Shown one piece after another: positions 46,336 through 55,003 of a stretch of 64,000 nucleotides of DNA. Position numbers and translations under genes: made by a program. The notes beneath the pieces are model-generated. The model searched no databases and was not told where the DNA came from. It was given only the letters and a program-made list of their open reading frames with translations. Source of the stretch: Gammaproteobacteria bacterium (lineage in GTDB: Bacteria > Pseudomonadota > Gammaproteobacteria > Steroidobacterales > Steroidobacteraceae); contig RFOD01000001.1 in NCBI GenBank assembly GCA_009926865.1, forward strand, positions 1 through 64,000, read 5' to 3'. The first letter of the stretch is position 1. The number at the start of each line of letters is the position of its first letter.

Positions 46336-46371
46336 AAAAAAAAGTCCCCGATCCGCGAGGAACGGGGACTT
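46336..46371 (-). terminator. Intrinsic terminator after hyuB
   Basis: On the leftward strand a 9-bp perfect stem (46363-46371 with 46342-46350, 12-base loop) is followed by an uninterrupted T-run to 46336. It sits between hyuB and the amidase gene, only 27 bases before the amidase start, so downstream genes need read-through or a promoter inside the hairpin region. Confidence 0.88.
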
Positions 46372-46422
46372 CGATCAGCAACTTCAGCGCCGGTTCGTCC
46401 CGCGCTGTCGCCGCGGCAGCCC

Positions 46423-48339
46423 TTAGGCTGCCTTGGCGCCTTTCTTCTTGGCCATGGCTTCTGCAGCCACCTTCGCCCACTTCGTGAAGCGTGGCTGCAT
46501 CGGCGGCTCAAAGCCAGTTTCGGCTTTACAGCGAGACTTGAGCTCTTCGATTGACTCGAAGCCGCGGTCAAAGATTTTCTTCTTGCCGCGTTTGCTCGCC
46601 ATGCTCTTACGCAGGCTCGCTGTGGCCGCTTCATCGATATTACCGTCGGCATCCACCACGACGCCGTAGCGACGTGCGCCCTCGACCGAGACGAGACCCG
46701 CTACCACATCGAAGGCCACCAGACTGGCATCGCGCTCGAGTGGGTCACCCCAGCCGCCGCCGCCCCAGGTGTCGGCAATCAATAGATCGCCTGCTTCGAC
46801 CTTCACATGATCGATTTTCGACGGGAGCAGTTCCTCGGTACCGTCCGCACGCTGCAGGAGCTTACGGCTACGAGCGCCCGGCTCACCGCCATTGGCGCCC
46901 CACGGGTAAGTGAGCCAACGATCATCGTGGATGGAGATTTCACCGGGCTCCAAGAAGCGATAGCCGATTCGCAGGCCATTACCGCCGCGATGCTTACCGG
47001 CGCCACCGGTATCCACGATGGTTTCGTAGATATCGATCCGCAGCGGGAAGTAGCTCTCAAGGAATTCGTTCGGGACGTTGGTGAACGACGGCCACAGCGA
47101 ATGACCATCGGGACCGTCGCCGAAGGGTTTGCCTGGGATTCCACCGAACGTGATCTGGTAAAGCTGATACCACTCGCCATTCTTGTCGTAACCCGAGTAC
47201 ATGAAGTGCGGGCTGTCCGAGAAGCCAGCGCCACACATGAAATCGGGGTTACCCTGACCCAACAAGCCCGCTAGGATGTCAAAGATACGACCCAAAGCGT
47301 GGGTACGGCACGAGAGCGCCGCCGGCTTCAGCGGCTTCAGTAGCGTTCCAGGCGGGATACGGACTTCCATGAGGTCATAGAAGCCGTCGTTAAAGAGGAT
47401 CTGCGGGTCAAACACCATGATCATGTAGATGCCCGCGAACATCTTGAACATTTCTTCGTTCAACAAGAAGTTAATCGAAGAAATCGACTGGGGATCGGTG
47501 CCCTGAAAATCAAAGATGCACTTGTCGCCTTCACGCCACATGCTGCACTTGATACGGTACGGACCCATGTTGAGGCCGTCATCGCAAATGTAATCTTCGA
47601 AGTGCTGCTTCGTTTCCGGCACGTTTTGGCGAATCAAGGCCCGCATCGCACGCTTATTACGATCGAGCATCGCATCCATGGCGGAGTAGAACACGTCGTC
47701 GCCAAAACGCTCGGCAATCTCGATACAACGCGTGGATGCAGTACGCAGCGCCGCGGTGATGGCGTTGAAGTCCGACAGGTTCCAGTGCGGCAGACGGCAG
47801 TTGTGCAGGACCACTCGCAAGACGTCTTCATTGAGCTGACCGCCTTTGAAGATCTTGACGGGTGGCACCACGATGCCATCTTCATAGATCGTCGTCCCAT
47901 CGGTCGGCAAGGAACCGGGCACCTTACCGCCTACGTCGGTCATATGGCCGAACATGGCGGTCCAAGCAATGATTCGACCATCGCGATAGACGGGCATCAA
48001 CATCAACCAGTCATTGGCGTGACTGATGGCGCCATTGACCGAGTACGGATCGGACGTCAAAAAGATATCGCCCTCTTCGACCGTGCCGTCATAGCCTTGC
48101 ATGAAGCCCCAGATGAAGGAGCCGAACTGCCCGACGACCATTTTGCCGTCGGTGTTGGCGATCATCGGGAACTCGTCGTGCTGTTCGCGAATGCCGGGTG
48201 ACATCGCGGTTCTAAACAACACCGTGTCCATTTCATAGCGCGCATTACGCAGCGCGCTCTCAATGATATCGATTGTGACGGTGTCCACCTTCGTCTTTTT
48301 GAAGGCCTTCTTATTGCGCTGAACGATTGTTGCAGGCAT
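46423..48339 (-). CDS. hyuB: Hydantoinase/oxoprolinase B-type subunit
   Basis: Beta subunit of an ATP-dependent cyclic-amide hydrolase (N-methylhydantoinase B, 5-oxoprolinase) or of an acetone-carboxylase-like enzyme. 638 residues. Family signatures are GIREQHDEFPM, LTSDPYSVNGAISHANDW, GGAGKHRGGNGLRIGYRF and DTWGGGGWGDPLERD. The C-terminus ends in a short basic stretch (KKKGAKAA). The ribosome site AAGGAAA is clear. It follows hyuA after 41 bases. The substrate could be a hydantoin, lactam or other cyclic amide. Confidence 0.85.
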   Translation of the reverse strand: MPATIVQRNKKAFKKTKVDTVTIDIIESALRNARYEMDTVLFRTAMSPGIREQHDEFPMIANTDGKMVVGQFGSFIWGFMQGYDGTVEEGDIFLTSDPYSVNGAISHANDWLMLMPVYRDGRIIAWTAMFGHMTDVGGKVPGSLPTDGTTIYEDGIVVPPVKIFKGGQLNEDVLRVVLHNCRLPHWNLSDFNAITAALRTASTRCIEIAERFGDDVFYSAMDAMLDRNKRAMRALIRQNVPETKQHFEDYICDDGLNMGPYRIKCSMWREGDKCIFDFQGTDPQSISSINFLLNEEMFKMFAGIYMIMVFDPQILFNDGFYDLMEVRIPPGTLLKPLKPAALSCRTHALGRIFDILAGLLGQGNPDFMCGAGFSDSPHFMYSGYDKNGEWYQLYQITFGGIPGKPFGDGPDGHSLWPSFTNVPNEFLESYFPLRIDIYETIVDTGGAGKHRGGNGLRIGYRFLEPGEISIHDDRWLTYPWGANGGEPGARSRKLLQRADGTEELLPSKIDHVKVEAGDLLIADTWGGGGWGDPLERDASLVAFDVVAGLVSVEGARRYGVVVDADGNIDEAATASLRKSMASKRGKKKIFDRGFESIEELKSRCKAETGFEPPMQPRFTKWAKVAAEAMAKKKGAKAA

Positions 48340-48380
48340 GGGAATTTCCTTTAGTTAAATACGTGTTAGGTCAGCGTGAT

Positions 48381-50585
48381 TTACTTGCGGGCCTTCTTGG
48401 CCTTTTTGCCTTTGGCGGGCTTAGCTACTTTGGCTTTGCTCGCTTTGGCCTTCGCAGCCGGCTTCGCCTTTTTCGCAGCAGGCTTTTTGGCCGCTGATTT
48501 TTTTGGCGTTGGTTTTTTGCTCGCTGGCTTGTAGTTATCGGGGTAAATCAACAGGCAGCTCGAACCATCCACCACTGCCGTATGTTTTGGCAGTACCACC
48601 GTGGTCGAGTCCATTTCCATCACGATGGCAGGACCGGCAACCTTGTTGCCCGTCTTGAGTTTCGCGCGGTCATAGACGATGGCCGTGACATCTTTGCCAT
48701 CCATGAAACACTTCTGCTTGCCAACGGCAGCCGCCTTGGGATCGCTTCCGCCCTTGGCGAGGGGTGGGCGCTTGATCTTGATGCCCTGCCCTTGCACCGT
48801 GGCACGCAGGGTCACGACTTCGTGCTCGAGCGGCAGGGCAAACGTGAAGAGCCGCTTGTGCTCTTCATCAAACTGATCGGAGATCGCTTTGAGCCCTTTC
48901 GCCTGCAAATCTTTGAGGCTGAGTTCAACCGTCAAACGCAGACCCTGCCCATGGTAGCGCAGGTCAACCTGATAGCTGGTGCGGATCTCAGCCTTCGGCA
49001 CGCCCTCTTCGATCAATGCCTTCGCAGCGTCTTTGGCCAATTCCTTAAGAATCTTCTCCACTTCCTTCGCACTGGTGTCGGAGAACTTCGCTACGAATGT
49101 GCGAGCGCGCTCATCGCGAACGGCCGTCGTCGCATCGCCCAAGGCACACAATACGCCGGGACCCGGCGGGATGATCGATGGCCATGAGCCAAGCAGCTTG
49201 GACAGTGCATTCGCATGAATCGGGCCAGCGCCACCAAAAGCGATGAGTGCATAGTCGCGCGGGTCGTAGCCCTGCTCGACCGACACTAGGCGCAAGGCAC
49301 CTACCATGTTTTCATTGACAATGTTGTAGATGCCCAGTGCCGCCGCTTTGGTCGTTAAACCCAGTGCGTCACCGACTTTCTTGACGGCTGCGTGGGACAG
49401 ATCACGCTTGAGTTCCATGTCGCCGCCGAGCTTCTGCATCTCTGGCAAGTAACCAAGAACGATATTGGCGTCTGCCACCGTAGGCTCCGTGCCGCCGCGA
49501 TCATACGCAGCAGGACCCGGATCGGCGCCCGCTGATTGGGGACCGACACGCAGTGCTTTGGTCAGTTCGGGTACGTGGGCGATCGAGCCACCGCCCGCAC
49601 CGACGGTACGAATATCTACCGAAGAGGCGCGCACGATCACGTCACCCACTGTGGTTTCACGACGCAGCCGAGGCTCACCGCCTTGGATTAACGCCACGTC
49701 CGTCGAAGTGCCGCCCACGTCAACCGTGAGCAGATTCGGGAAACCTGCCTGCATGGCGACCCATACGGCGCCCGTCACGCCTCCGGCCGGCCCTGACATC
49801 AACAGGTTGACCGGGTATTCAGCGGCCGAGCTCGCTGACGCCAAACCGCCATCCGAGCGAAGAATATGCAGCTTCACGTCTTCGGCGATGTGCGCCAACT
49901 TATCTTTTAAGTTTTTGACGTACCGATCCACGCGTGGGCGCACGTAGGAGTTCGCAACCGTCGTGACGGTGCGCTCGTACTCCTGCATTTCTGGCACTAC
50001 ATCCGAAGAGACAGACACCGGCGTATCCGGGAGCTCTTCCTGGGCGATTTCGCGAACGCGATGCTCATGCGCAGGATTCGCAAATGAGTTGATCAAAGAA
50101 ACCGTCAAAGCTTCGATGTTCTGCTCTTTGAGTTTACGCAAGCTCTTGCGCAGGGCTTTCTCGTCCAGCGCTTTGACGATCTCGCCCTTGGCGCTCACGC
50201 GCTCAACCGCTTCGATCGTGCACGCGAGCGGCGCCATCGGCAAAGACTTGTTGTAGATGATCCAGCCGCCAAGCCCCCCTGGAACGTAGGAGCGTGCGAT
50301 CTGCAGCACCTGCCGATACCCCTGAGTCGTGACGAGCCCCACTCGCGCACCGGTACCGGTCAAGACCGTATTGGTCGCCACGGTCGTGCCGTGCATCACG
50401 TGTTCGATTGCAGTCGGGTCGATGCCCGCGCGCTCACAGACTTTGGTGATGCCATTTAAAACGCCGATCGACTGATCGGCAGGCGTTGAGGGCACTTTGG
50501 CAGACCATGTCTGGCCAGACTTTTCATGAACGAGCAGCAGGTCGGTAAACGTGCCGCCAACATCTACACCCAAGCGATATGACAT
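48381..50585 (-). CDS. hyuA: Hydantoinase/oxoprolinase A-type subunit with Lys/Ala-rich tail
   Basis: ATP-binding alpha subunit pairing with HyuB, 734 residues. Actin-like ATPase motifs include GVDVGGTFTDLLLVHE, MHGTTVATNTVL, LMSGPAGGVTGA, VDVGGTSTDVALI and FGGAGPIHANAL. The enzyme part ends near residue 685 (VVDGSSCLLIYPDNY). The final 49 residues are almost only Lys, Ala and Pro in AKKPAAKK-like units, an unusual histone-H1-like extension. AGGGGG gives a strong ribosome site, and a terminator hairpin lies 25 bases upstream. The gene is downstream of the lyase on the same strand. Confidence 0.86.
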   Translation of the reverse strand: MSYRLGVDVGGTFTDLLLVHEKSGQTWSAKVPSTPADQSIGVLNGITKVCERAGIDPTAIEHVMHGTTVATNTVLTGTGARVGLVTTQGYRQVLQIARSYVPGGLGGWIIYNKSLPMAPLACTIEAVERVSAKGEIVKALDEKALRKSLRKLKEQNIEALTVSLINSFANPAHEHRVREIAQEELPDTPVSVSSDVVPEMQEYERTVTTVANSYVRPRVDRYVKNLKDKLAHIAEDVKLHILRSDGGLASASSAAEYPVNLLMSGPAGGVTGAVWVAMQAGFPNLLTVDVGGTSTDVALIQGGEPRLRRETTVGDVIVRASSVDIRTVGAGGGSIAHVPELTKALRVGPQSAGADPGPAAYDRGGTEPTVADANIVLGYLPEMQKLGGDMELKRDLSHAAVKKVGDALGLTTKAAALGIYNIVNENMVGALRLVSVEQGYDPRDYALIAFGGAGPIHANALSKLLGSWPSIIPPGPGVLCALGDATTAVRDERARTFVAKFSDTSAKEVEKILKELAKDAAKALIEEGVPKAEIRTSYQVDLRYHGQGLRLTVELSLKDLQAKGLKAISDQFDEEHKRLFTFALPLEHEVVTLRATVQGQGIKIKRPPLAKGGSDPKAAAVGKQKCFMDGKDVTAIVYDRAKLKTGNKVAGPAIVMEMDSTTVVLPKHTAVVDGSSCLLIYPDNYKPASKKPTPKKSAAKKPAAKKAKPAAKAKASKAKVAKPAKGKKAKKARK

Positions 50586-50609
50586 GCGCCCCCCTATGGG
50601 CTCTTGTTC

Positions 50610-50641
50610 AAAAAAACACGATCGCAGTGCGACTGCGATCG
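50610..50641 (-). terminator. Intrinsic terminator between lyase gene and hyuA
   Basis: A perfect 10-bp stem (CGATCGCAGT, loop of 3, ACTGCGATCG, 50619-50641) is followed on the leftward strand by a T-run (50611-50616). It lies 12 bases after the lyase stop and 25 bases before the hyuA start. This would sharply reduce or condition transcription into hyuA. Confidence 0.9.
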
Positions 50642-50652
50642 AACCAAAAAAA

Positions 50653-51564
50653 TTAAGCCGCGAGTTGCGCTGGCGGGAAGTTACCCGCCTTTAGCAGCAT
50701 CGCAGGTAGTGTACGTCCCAGCTTCTGCTGCAACCATTCACTCACCGCCAGTAGAGCGGGTAAATCTACCCCAGTCTCGACGCCCGCCCGACCCAGCATA
50801 TACACCAGATCCTCGGTGGGGATATTACCCGTCGCCGCCGGCGCGAACGGACAGCCGCCGATTCCGCCCACGCTACAATCTAGCGCATTTACACCGGCTT
50901 GGACGGCAGCATAAGCGTTGGCGAGCCCTGTGTTACGGGTATTGTGGAAGTGGGCCCGCAGGCGGACACCCGGCAAACGCTGTCGAGCCCCTTCGATAAT
51001 TTCACTCACTTGCCACGGCACGCCGACCCCGACCGTGTCGGCAAAGGAGATTTCATGTGGCTCACCCTCGGCGACCCGCTCGGCCACTTCAAGCACCCGG
51101 GCCACGGAGATCTCGCCCTCGAATGGGCACCCAAAAGCGGTCGCGACCGTGACCTGCGCGCGAACCCCCGCTTCCCGTGCCGCGCGTGCGATGTCGAGCC
51201 ATGCAGCGATCGACTCGTCGGTCCCGACACCTTGGTTACGACGATTAAATGTGTCGCTACTCACGACTGCCATACCGACTTCATTACAGCCTGCGGCCAC
51301 CGCACGCTCAAAGCCTTTGCGGTTGAGCACCAAGCCGATGTAGTGCACGTCTTGGCGTTTTCGCAGTCCCGCCAAAACCGCTTCAGCATCGGCCATCTGC
51401 GGAACTTTTTTCGGATTCACAAAGCTCGTGATTTCAAGACGCCGCAAACCCGCATCGATCAATTGCTCGATCAGTCGAATTTTATCTTCGGTGGGAAATA
51501 CCCCTGGCTCACTCTGCAATCCATCACGAGGGCCCACTTCAACAATTTCGACAGTTCGCGACAT
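50653..51564 (-). CDS. HMG-CoA lyase-like enzyme
   Basis: DRE-TIM metallolyase, 303 residues from the ATG at 51564, which follows GAGG; an ATG 27 bases earlier has no such site. Catalytic features are EVGPRDGLQ (Arg, Asp), ISFADTVGVG, the metal His pair in AHFHNTRNTG and the mobile Cys loop GGIGGCPFAPAATGN. True 3-hydroxy-3-methylglutaryl-CoA lyases usually have HCHDTYG, so this belongs to a variant group and may cleave another 3-hydroxyacyl-CoA. It leads the leftward operon, divergent from a CaiB-type CoA-transferase that could provide its thioester. Confidence 0.8.
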   Translation of the reverse strand: MSRTVEIVEVGPRDGLQSEPGVFPTEDKIRLIEQLIDAGLRRLEITSFVNPKKVPQMADAEAVLAGLRKRQDVHYIGLVLNRKGFERAVAAGCNEVGMAVVSSDTFNRRNQGVGTDESIAAWLDIARAAREAGVRAQVTVATAFGCPFEGEISVARVLEVAERVAEGEPHEISFADTVGVGVPWQVSEIIEGARQRLPGVRLRAHFHNTRNTGLANAYAAVQAGVNALDCSVGGIGGCPFAPAATGNIPTEDLVYMLGRAGVETGVDLPALLAVSEWLQQKLGRTLPAMLLKAGNFPPAQLAA

Positions 51565-51848
51565 GCTGACCTCAGTGTCATTCGACAACATACTTGCATG
51601 CTAAGGCATGCGCAAAACGAGACCGCCGATTCTAGCAACATCGCCGGACGAGGCAACGCGTGAGCCCATAAGGAAACGACCGCTGCGTGTACTGCGTGAT
51701 GGGTGCCGCGCTCGCACGCGCATCGGCTATTCTTGACCGGCGCGCTCGTGCTCGGTACAAGAGCCGGCCGCTGAGCGATGACCTCGGCGCCTTGCGCAAC
51801 CACTTTACATAACGTTTAACCACTGACGATACATTCACGAGGATACCC
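51565..51848. promoter_or_regulatory. Divergent promoter region of the hydantoinase island
   Basis: This 284-base space separates the leftward and rightward halves of the island. It contains a perfect palindrome GCATGC-TAAG-GCATGC at 51596-51611, flanked by TT and CAA that extend the symmetry loosely, close to the lyase start. On the rightward side TTTACA at 51804-51809 is a possible -35 but lacks a good -10. No open frame here looks coding. Confidence 0.4.
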
Positions 51849-53063
51849 ATGGCTGCCGATCCCAGTTTTAAACGCGGACCCCTTTCCGACCTGCGCGTCA
51901 TCGAGCTCGGCACCTTGCTCGCGGGCCCCTTTTGCGGACAGCTGTTAGGCGATATGGGCGCCGAGGTCATTAAGATCGAGCCGCCTGGACAGGGTGACCC
52001 TCTACGTGTGTGGGGCCGACAAAAGGCGGGCGAACCGTCGCTATGGTGGCCCGTTGTCGCGCGTAATAAAAAGGCGATTACGTTGAACATGCGTGAAGCT
52101 GAAGGTCAGAGTATTCTCAAGGAGTTAGTGAAGGAAGCTGATTTTTTACTTGAGAATTTTCGCCCTGGCACGATGGAAAAATGGGGTTGCGGATATGAGG
52201 AGCTCAGCAAGATCAATCCGCGCTTGATCATGATCCGTGTGTCGGGGTACGGACAAACAGGCCCGTATTCGCATCGTGCTGGCTTCGGCGCGATTGGCGA
52301 GGCCATGGGTGGACTACGTTATGTGGTGGGTGACCCCTCCACCCCACCCTCACGCATGGGGATCAGCATTGGCGATGAGCTGGCAGCAACCTTCGCTTGT
52401 CTCGGCGCCTTAGGAGCACTCCACTACCGCGAAAAGACGGGGCGTGGTCAGGTTGTCGATTCGGCGATCTACGAAGCCGTCCTCACCATGATGGAATCGG
52501 TCGTCACGGAATACGACAAGACCGGTCATATTCGCGAGCGTACGGGCGCGATTTTGCCCAACGTCGCCCCCTCGAATGTGTACAAAACAGATGACGGCTT
52601 GGTGCTGATCGCTGCGAACCAGGACACCGTGTTCGGGCGGCTTTGTGACGCGATGGGGCAAAAGGAATGGCCCAAAGATCCGCGCTTTGTGAATCACCAA
52701 GCGCGCGGCAGCAACCAACAGCTACTCGATGGACTCATCGAAGCATGGACTAAAACACTTTCCACGAAAGAGGTTTTAGCGTTAATGGATGAATACGGCG
52801 TACCGGCAGGCCAAATCTATCGCGCCCCAGAAATGTTGGAGGATCCGCACTTTAAAGCGCGCGAGGCGATTGTCGAGACGGATCACCCCTATTTCGGAAA
52901 ACTACGCATGCAGAATACGGCACCGAAGTTTTCTGAGACACCGGGCGGGATTCATAGCTCAGCGCCCACCGAGCTCGGCGAGCACAACGATGAGGTGTAT
53001 AGCCGACTGCTTGGCTACACCGCCGAGCGGCTGGCGGCCTTGCGCGACGCTAAAATCATCTAA
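51849..53063 (+). CDS. CaiB/BaiF family CoA-transferase
   Basis: Family III CoA-transferase, 404 residues, moving CoA between carboxylic acids through a mixed anhydride on Asp176 (GISIGDELAA). Other signatures are LRVIELGTLLAGPFCGQ near the N-terminus, GAEVIKIEPPGQGDPLR, LENFRPGTMEKWG, RVSGYGQTGPY and YGVPAGQIY. It probably activates a carboxylic acid in the island pathway, for instance for the divergently encoded lyase. 12 bases precede the amidase gene. Confidence 0.88.
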   Translation: MAADPSFKRGPLSDLRVIELGTLLAGPFCGQLLGDMGAEVIKIEPPGQGDPLRVWGRQKAGEPSLWWPVVARNKKAITLNMREAEGQSILKELVKEADFLLENFRPGTMEKWGCGYEELSKINPRLIMIRVSGYGQTGPYSHRAGFGAIGEAMGGLRYVVGDPSTPPSRMGISIGDELAATFACLGALGALHYREKTGRGQVVDSAIYEAVLTMMESVVTEYDKTGHIRERTGAILPNVAPSNVYKTDDGLVLIAANQDTVFGRLCDAMGQKEWPKDPRFVNHQARGSNQQLLDGLIEAWTKTLSTKEVLALMDEYGVPAGQIYRAPEMLEDPHFKAREAIVETDHPYFGKLRMQNTAPKFSETPGGIHSSAPTELGEHNDEVYSRLLGYTAERLAALRDAKII

Positions 53064-53075
53064 GAGGTCGCTACG

Positions 53076-53717
53076 ATGTCCGAGTCCTTGCAACAGAACT
53101 ATGAGCGAGGCGGCTTCAATAAGTCGCTGCAGCCGGGCTCCCGTCCCGCCCTGCTGATCATCGATTTCGTCGAAGCCTACCTCAACCCGGCTTCACCACT
53201 GTATGCCGGTGTGGAGCAGGCTCGTGATGATGCCGTGCGGCTATTGCAGGCCTCTCGCGCGGCGCGCATCCCGATCATTCATACCAACGTCGTCTATCAG
53301 CCAGGCGGTCGTGACGGCGGGGTGTTTTTCCGCAAAGTTCCCGCGCTGAGCTGTTTCGAAGCCGGCGCCCACCCCGACTGGGCGGCCTTCGCCAAGGGTT
53401 TGGAGCCCCTCGCGGGCGAAACCATCATTTCCAAGCAGTATGCCAGTGCCTTCTTTGGTACCTCGCTTGCTCCAACGCTGACGGCTTTAGGGATCGATAC
53501 CGTGCTGATTGCGGGTCTCTCGACCAGTGGGTGTATACGCGCGAGCGCGGTCGATTGCTGCCAGCACGGCTTCATACCCATTGTGGTTCGCGAAGCGGTA
53601 GGAGATCGGGCCGCAGGACCACATGAGTCGAACTTATTTGATCTACAAGCCAAATATGCCGAGGTCATGTCACTGACTACCGTTTTGGGTTACTTAGGGG
53701 GCGTGCGTGAGTCATAA
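53076..53717 (+). CDS. Isochorismatase-fold cysteine hydrolase 2
   Basis: 213-residue enzyme with triad Asp30 (LLIIDF), Lys120 (IISKQYASAF) and Cys153 (GLSTSGCIRASAVD). The fit to N-carbamoylsarcosine amidase-like hydrolases is strong, including REAVGDRAAGPHE. It is the second such enzyme in the island. Copy 1 is on the other arm. Its stop overlaps the GTG start of the VOC gene by 11 bases, so the two are translationally coupled. Probable role: removal of a carbamoyl or amide nitrogen from a ring-opened intermediate. Confidence 0.82.
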   Translation: MSESLQQNYERGGFNKSLQPGSRPALLIIDFVEAYLNPASPLYAGVEQARDDAVRLLQASRAARIPIIHTNVVYQPGGRDGGVFFRKVPALSCFEAGAHPDWAAFAKGLEPLAGETIISKQYASAFFGTSLAPTLTALGIDTVLIAGLSTSGCIRASAVDCCQHGFIPIVVREAVGDRAAGPHESNLFDLQAKYAEVMSLTTVLGYLGGVRES

Positions 53718-54615
53718 CACTTCGACGATTGGACCGATTCGTTGCGTCACCATCGCCTGCGCGGATGTGCAGACGATGATCGACACCTATCATTTGTTTT
53801 TAGGCTATCAGCTTGTGGAGCACGGCAAGCTCACGCCGGCTCACGCTCAAATCTGGGGACTCCCAAACATGGGCGGTCGCCGTTACGCGTTGATGTTGCC
53901 GGGTGGCGAAGGTATTACCGCCATCCGATTCGTGGAGAGTAAGGCGCCAACGGGCTATGTCGCTTTCAAACACATGGGCTGGAATGCCGCCGAGTTTATG
54001 GTGCAAGATACCGACGGTATCGCTGCGAAGCTCGAGCACTCACCGTTCAAAATTATTGGGCCGCCCGCCGATTTGTCCTTTTCCGACAAAATTCGCGCCA
54101 TGCAGGCACTTGGGCCAGCCGGTGAATCAATTTATCTGACTTCCTTCAAAGAAAAATTACCTGAGTTTGACACCCCAGACCCGAAGCATTACGTCGATCG
54201 TGTGTTCATCGTCATTTTGGGCGGCGAGTCCTGCGCGCAGATCAACGATTTTTATCACCAACATTTTTCCGTTCCGAAGGCGCCGGTGGTGCCCGGCGTC
54301 ATCAGCGTGATCTCGAACGCGCATGGGCTGCCGTCGGATACGCCCCACGAACTTGCAGCACTCGCGCTTAAGGGCCAGTCGTTCATTGAAGCCGATCACA
54401 TGCCCGCAGGGACCCTACCCCGCGTCGCACTGGAGGGCGAGTTGCCCCCTGCGATTTCCATGATCAGCTTTGAAGTTGATCGCTTACCCGAGTCTGAATA
54501 TCTTCGATGGCTCGCGCCGCCCGCCGTGCTCACAGGCGAGCCATACCAGGGACGTCGCGCTGGTGTTTGTCTCGGCAGCGCTGGCGAGTGGATTGAGCTA
54601 ATCGAGCGCAGCTAA
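53707..54615 (+). CDS. Two-domain VOC protein, copy 2
   Basis: 302 residues, the same length as its paralogue at 15799-16707, with shared motifs AMQALGPAGE, VDRVFIVILGG, GLPSDTP, GELPPAISMISF and EPYQGRRAGV. Two glyoxalase-like modules can be drawn around residues 5-130 and 150-290. Few metal-ligand His/Glu positions are conserved between the copies. GTG start at 53707 inside the amidase gene. Function unknown; possibly a lyase, isomerase or binding protein for a pathway intermediate. Confidence 0.68.
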   Translation: MSHNTSTIGPIRCVTIACADVQTMIDTYHLFLGYQLVEHGKLTPAHAQIWGLPNMGGRRYALMLPGGEGITAIRFVESKAPTGYVAFKHMGWNAAEFMVQDTDGIAAKLEHSPFKIIGPPADLSFSDKIRAMQALGPAGESIYLTSFKEKLPEFDTPDPKHYVDRVFIVILGGESCAQINDFYHQHFSVPKAPVVPGVISVISNAHGLPSDTPHELAALALKGQSFIEADHMPAGTLPRVALEGELPPAISMISFEVDRLPESEYLRWLAPPAVLTGEPYQGRRAGVCLGSAGEWIELIERS

Positions 54616-54646
54616 AGCTGCAGCGACGACGAGGACGAGTACAAAG

Positions 54647-55003
54647 ATGACTGATCCGACTCACTCCACCCGCATCGAACCTCCCCGGCTACCCAAGGGT
54701 CACCGCCCCCAAATCTTTGATGATCAGGGTGTGGATCAGTTGCATGCGGCTTATGTCACGCTTGCGACTGAACTTGCGGTCGCTTTTGAGCGCATTGATA
54801 CGCTGGAGCGTCTACTGATCCAGAGAGTTGGATTGACGGCTGATGACATTCAGTCGGCAGCTGCCGATCCCTCGCAGGCCGCGCAACGAATGGCTCGTCA
54901 AACCGAATTGGCAGAGCGCTTGCTTAAACCCTTTAAAGACTTCCGCGAGCATCACATTGCCAGCGGTCCAGGTGGCATTGCCGACTCGACTAAGGATGCT
55001 TAA
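54647..55003 (+). CDS. Small helical protein, paralogue of 56395-56859
   Basis: I do not recognise this 118-residue family. It begins with a disordered Pro-rich part, then LPKGHRPQIFDD, followed by long amphipathic helices (LATELAVAFERIDTLERLLIQR, written here in two parts: LATELAVAFERI and DTLERLLIQR) and LTADDI. The same order of motifs is found in the 154-residue protein beyond the methyltransferase gene. The helices suggest an oligomerising or scaffold protein. It starts 31 bases after the VOC gene. Confidence 0.6.
   Translation: MTDPTHSTRIEPPRLPKGHRPQIFDDQGVDQLHAAYVTLATELAVAFERIDTLERLLIQRVGLTADDIQSAAADPSQAAQRMARQTELAERLLKPFKDFREHHIASGPGGIADSTKDA

Noticed and set aside
48381-48535. Repetitive DNA as a CRISPR or repeat array
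   Set aside because: The repeats encode the Lys/Ala-rich HyuA tail; no regular spacers or palindromic repeat units.
47602-49187. Two rightward frames of about 200 codons opposite hyuB and hyuA
   Set aside because: Both hydantoinase genes have clear family motifs in the leftward frames. The antisense frames are by-products of GC-rich codon use.
45692-50585. Assignment of the hydantoinase arm to creatinine degradation
   Set aside because: HyuA/HyuB and a carbamoylsarcosine-type amidase fit two steps, but creatinine deaminase, creatininase and sarcosine oxidase genes are missing and the other island enzymes do not fit.
50899-51663. Rightward 254-codon frame opposite the HMG-CoA lyase-like gene
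   Set aside because: Antisense shadow of a well-supported gene. The translation is rich in Arg, His and Pro without domain features.
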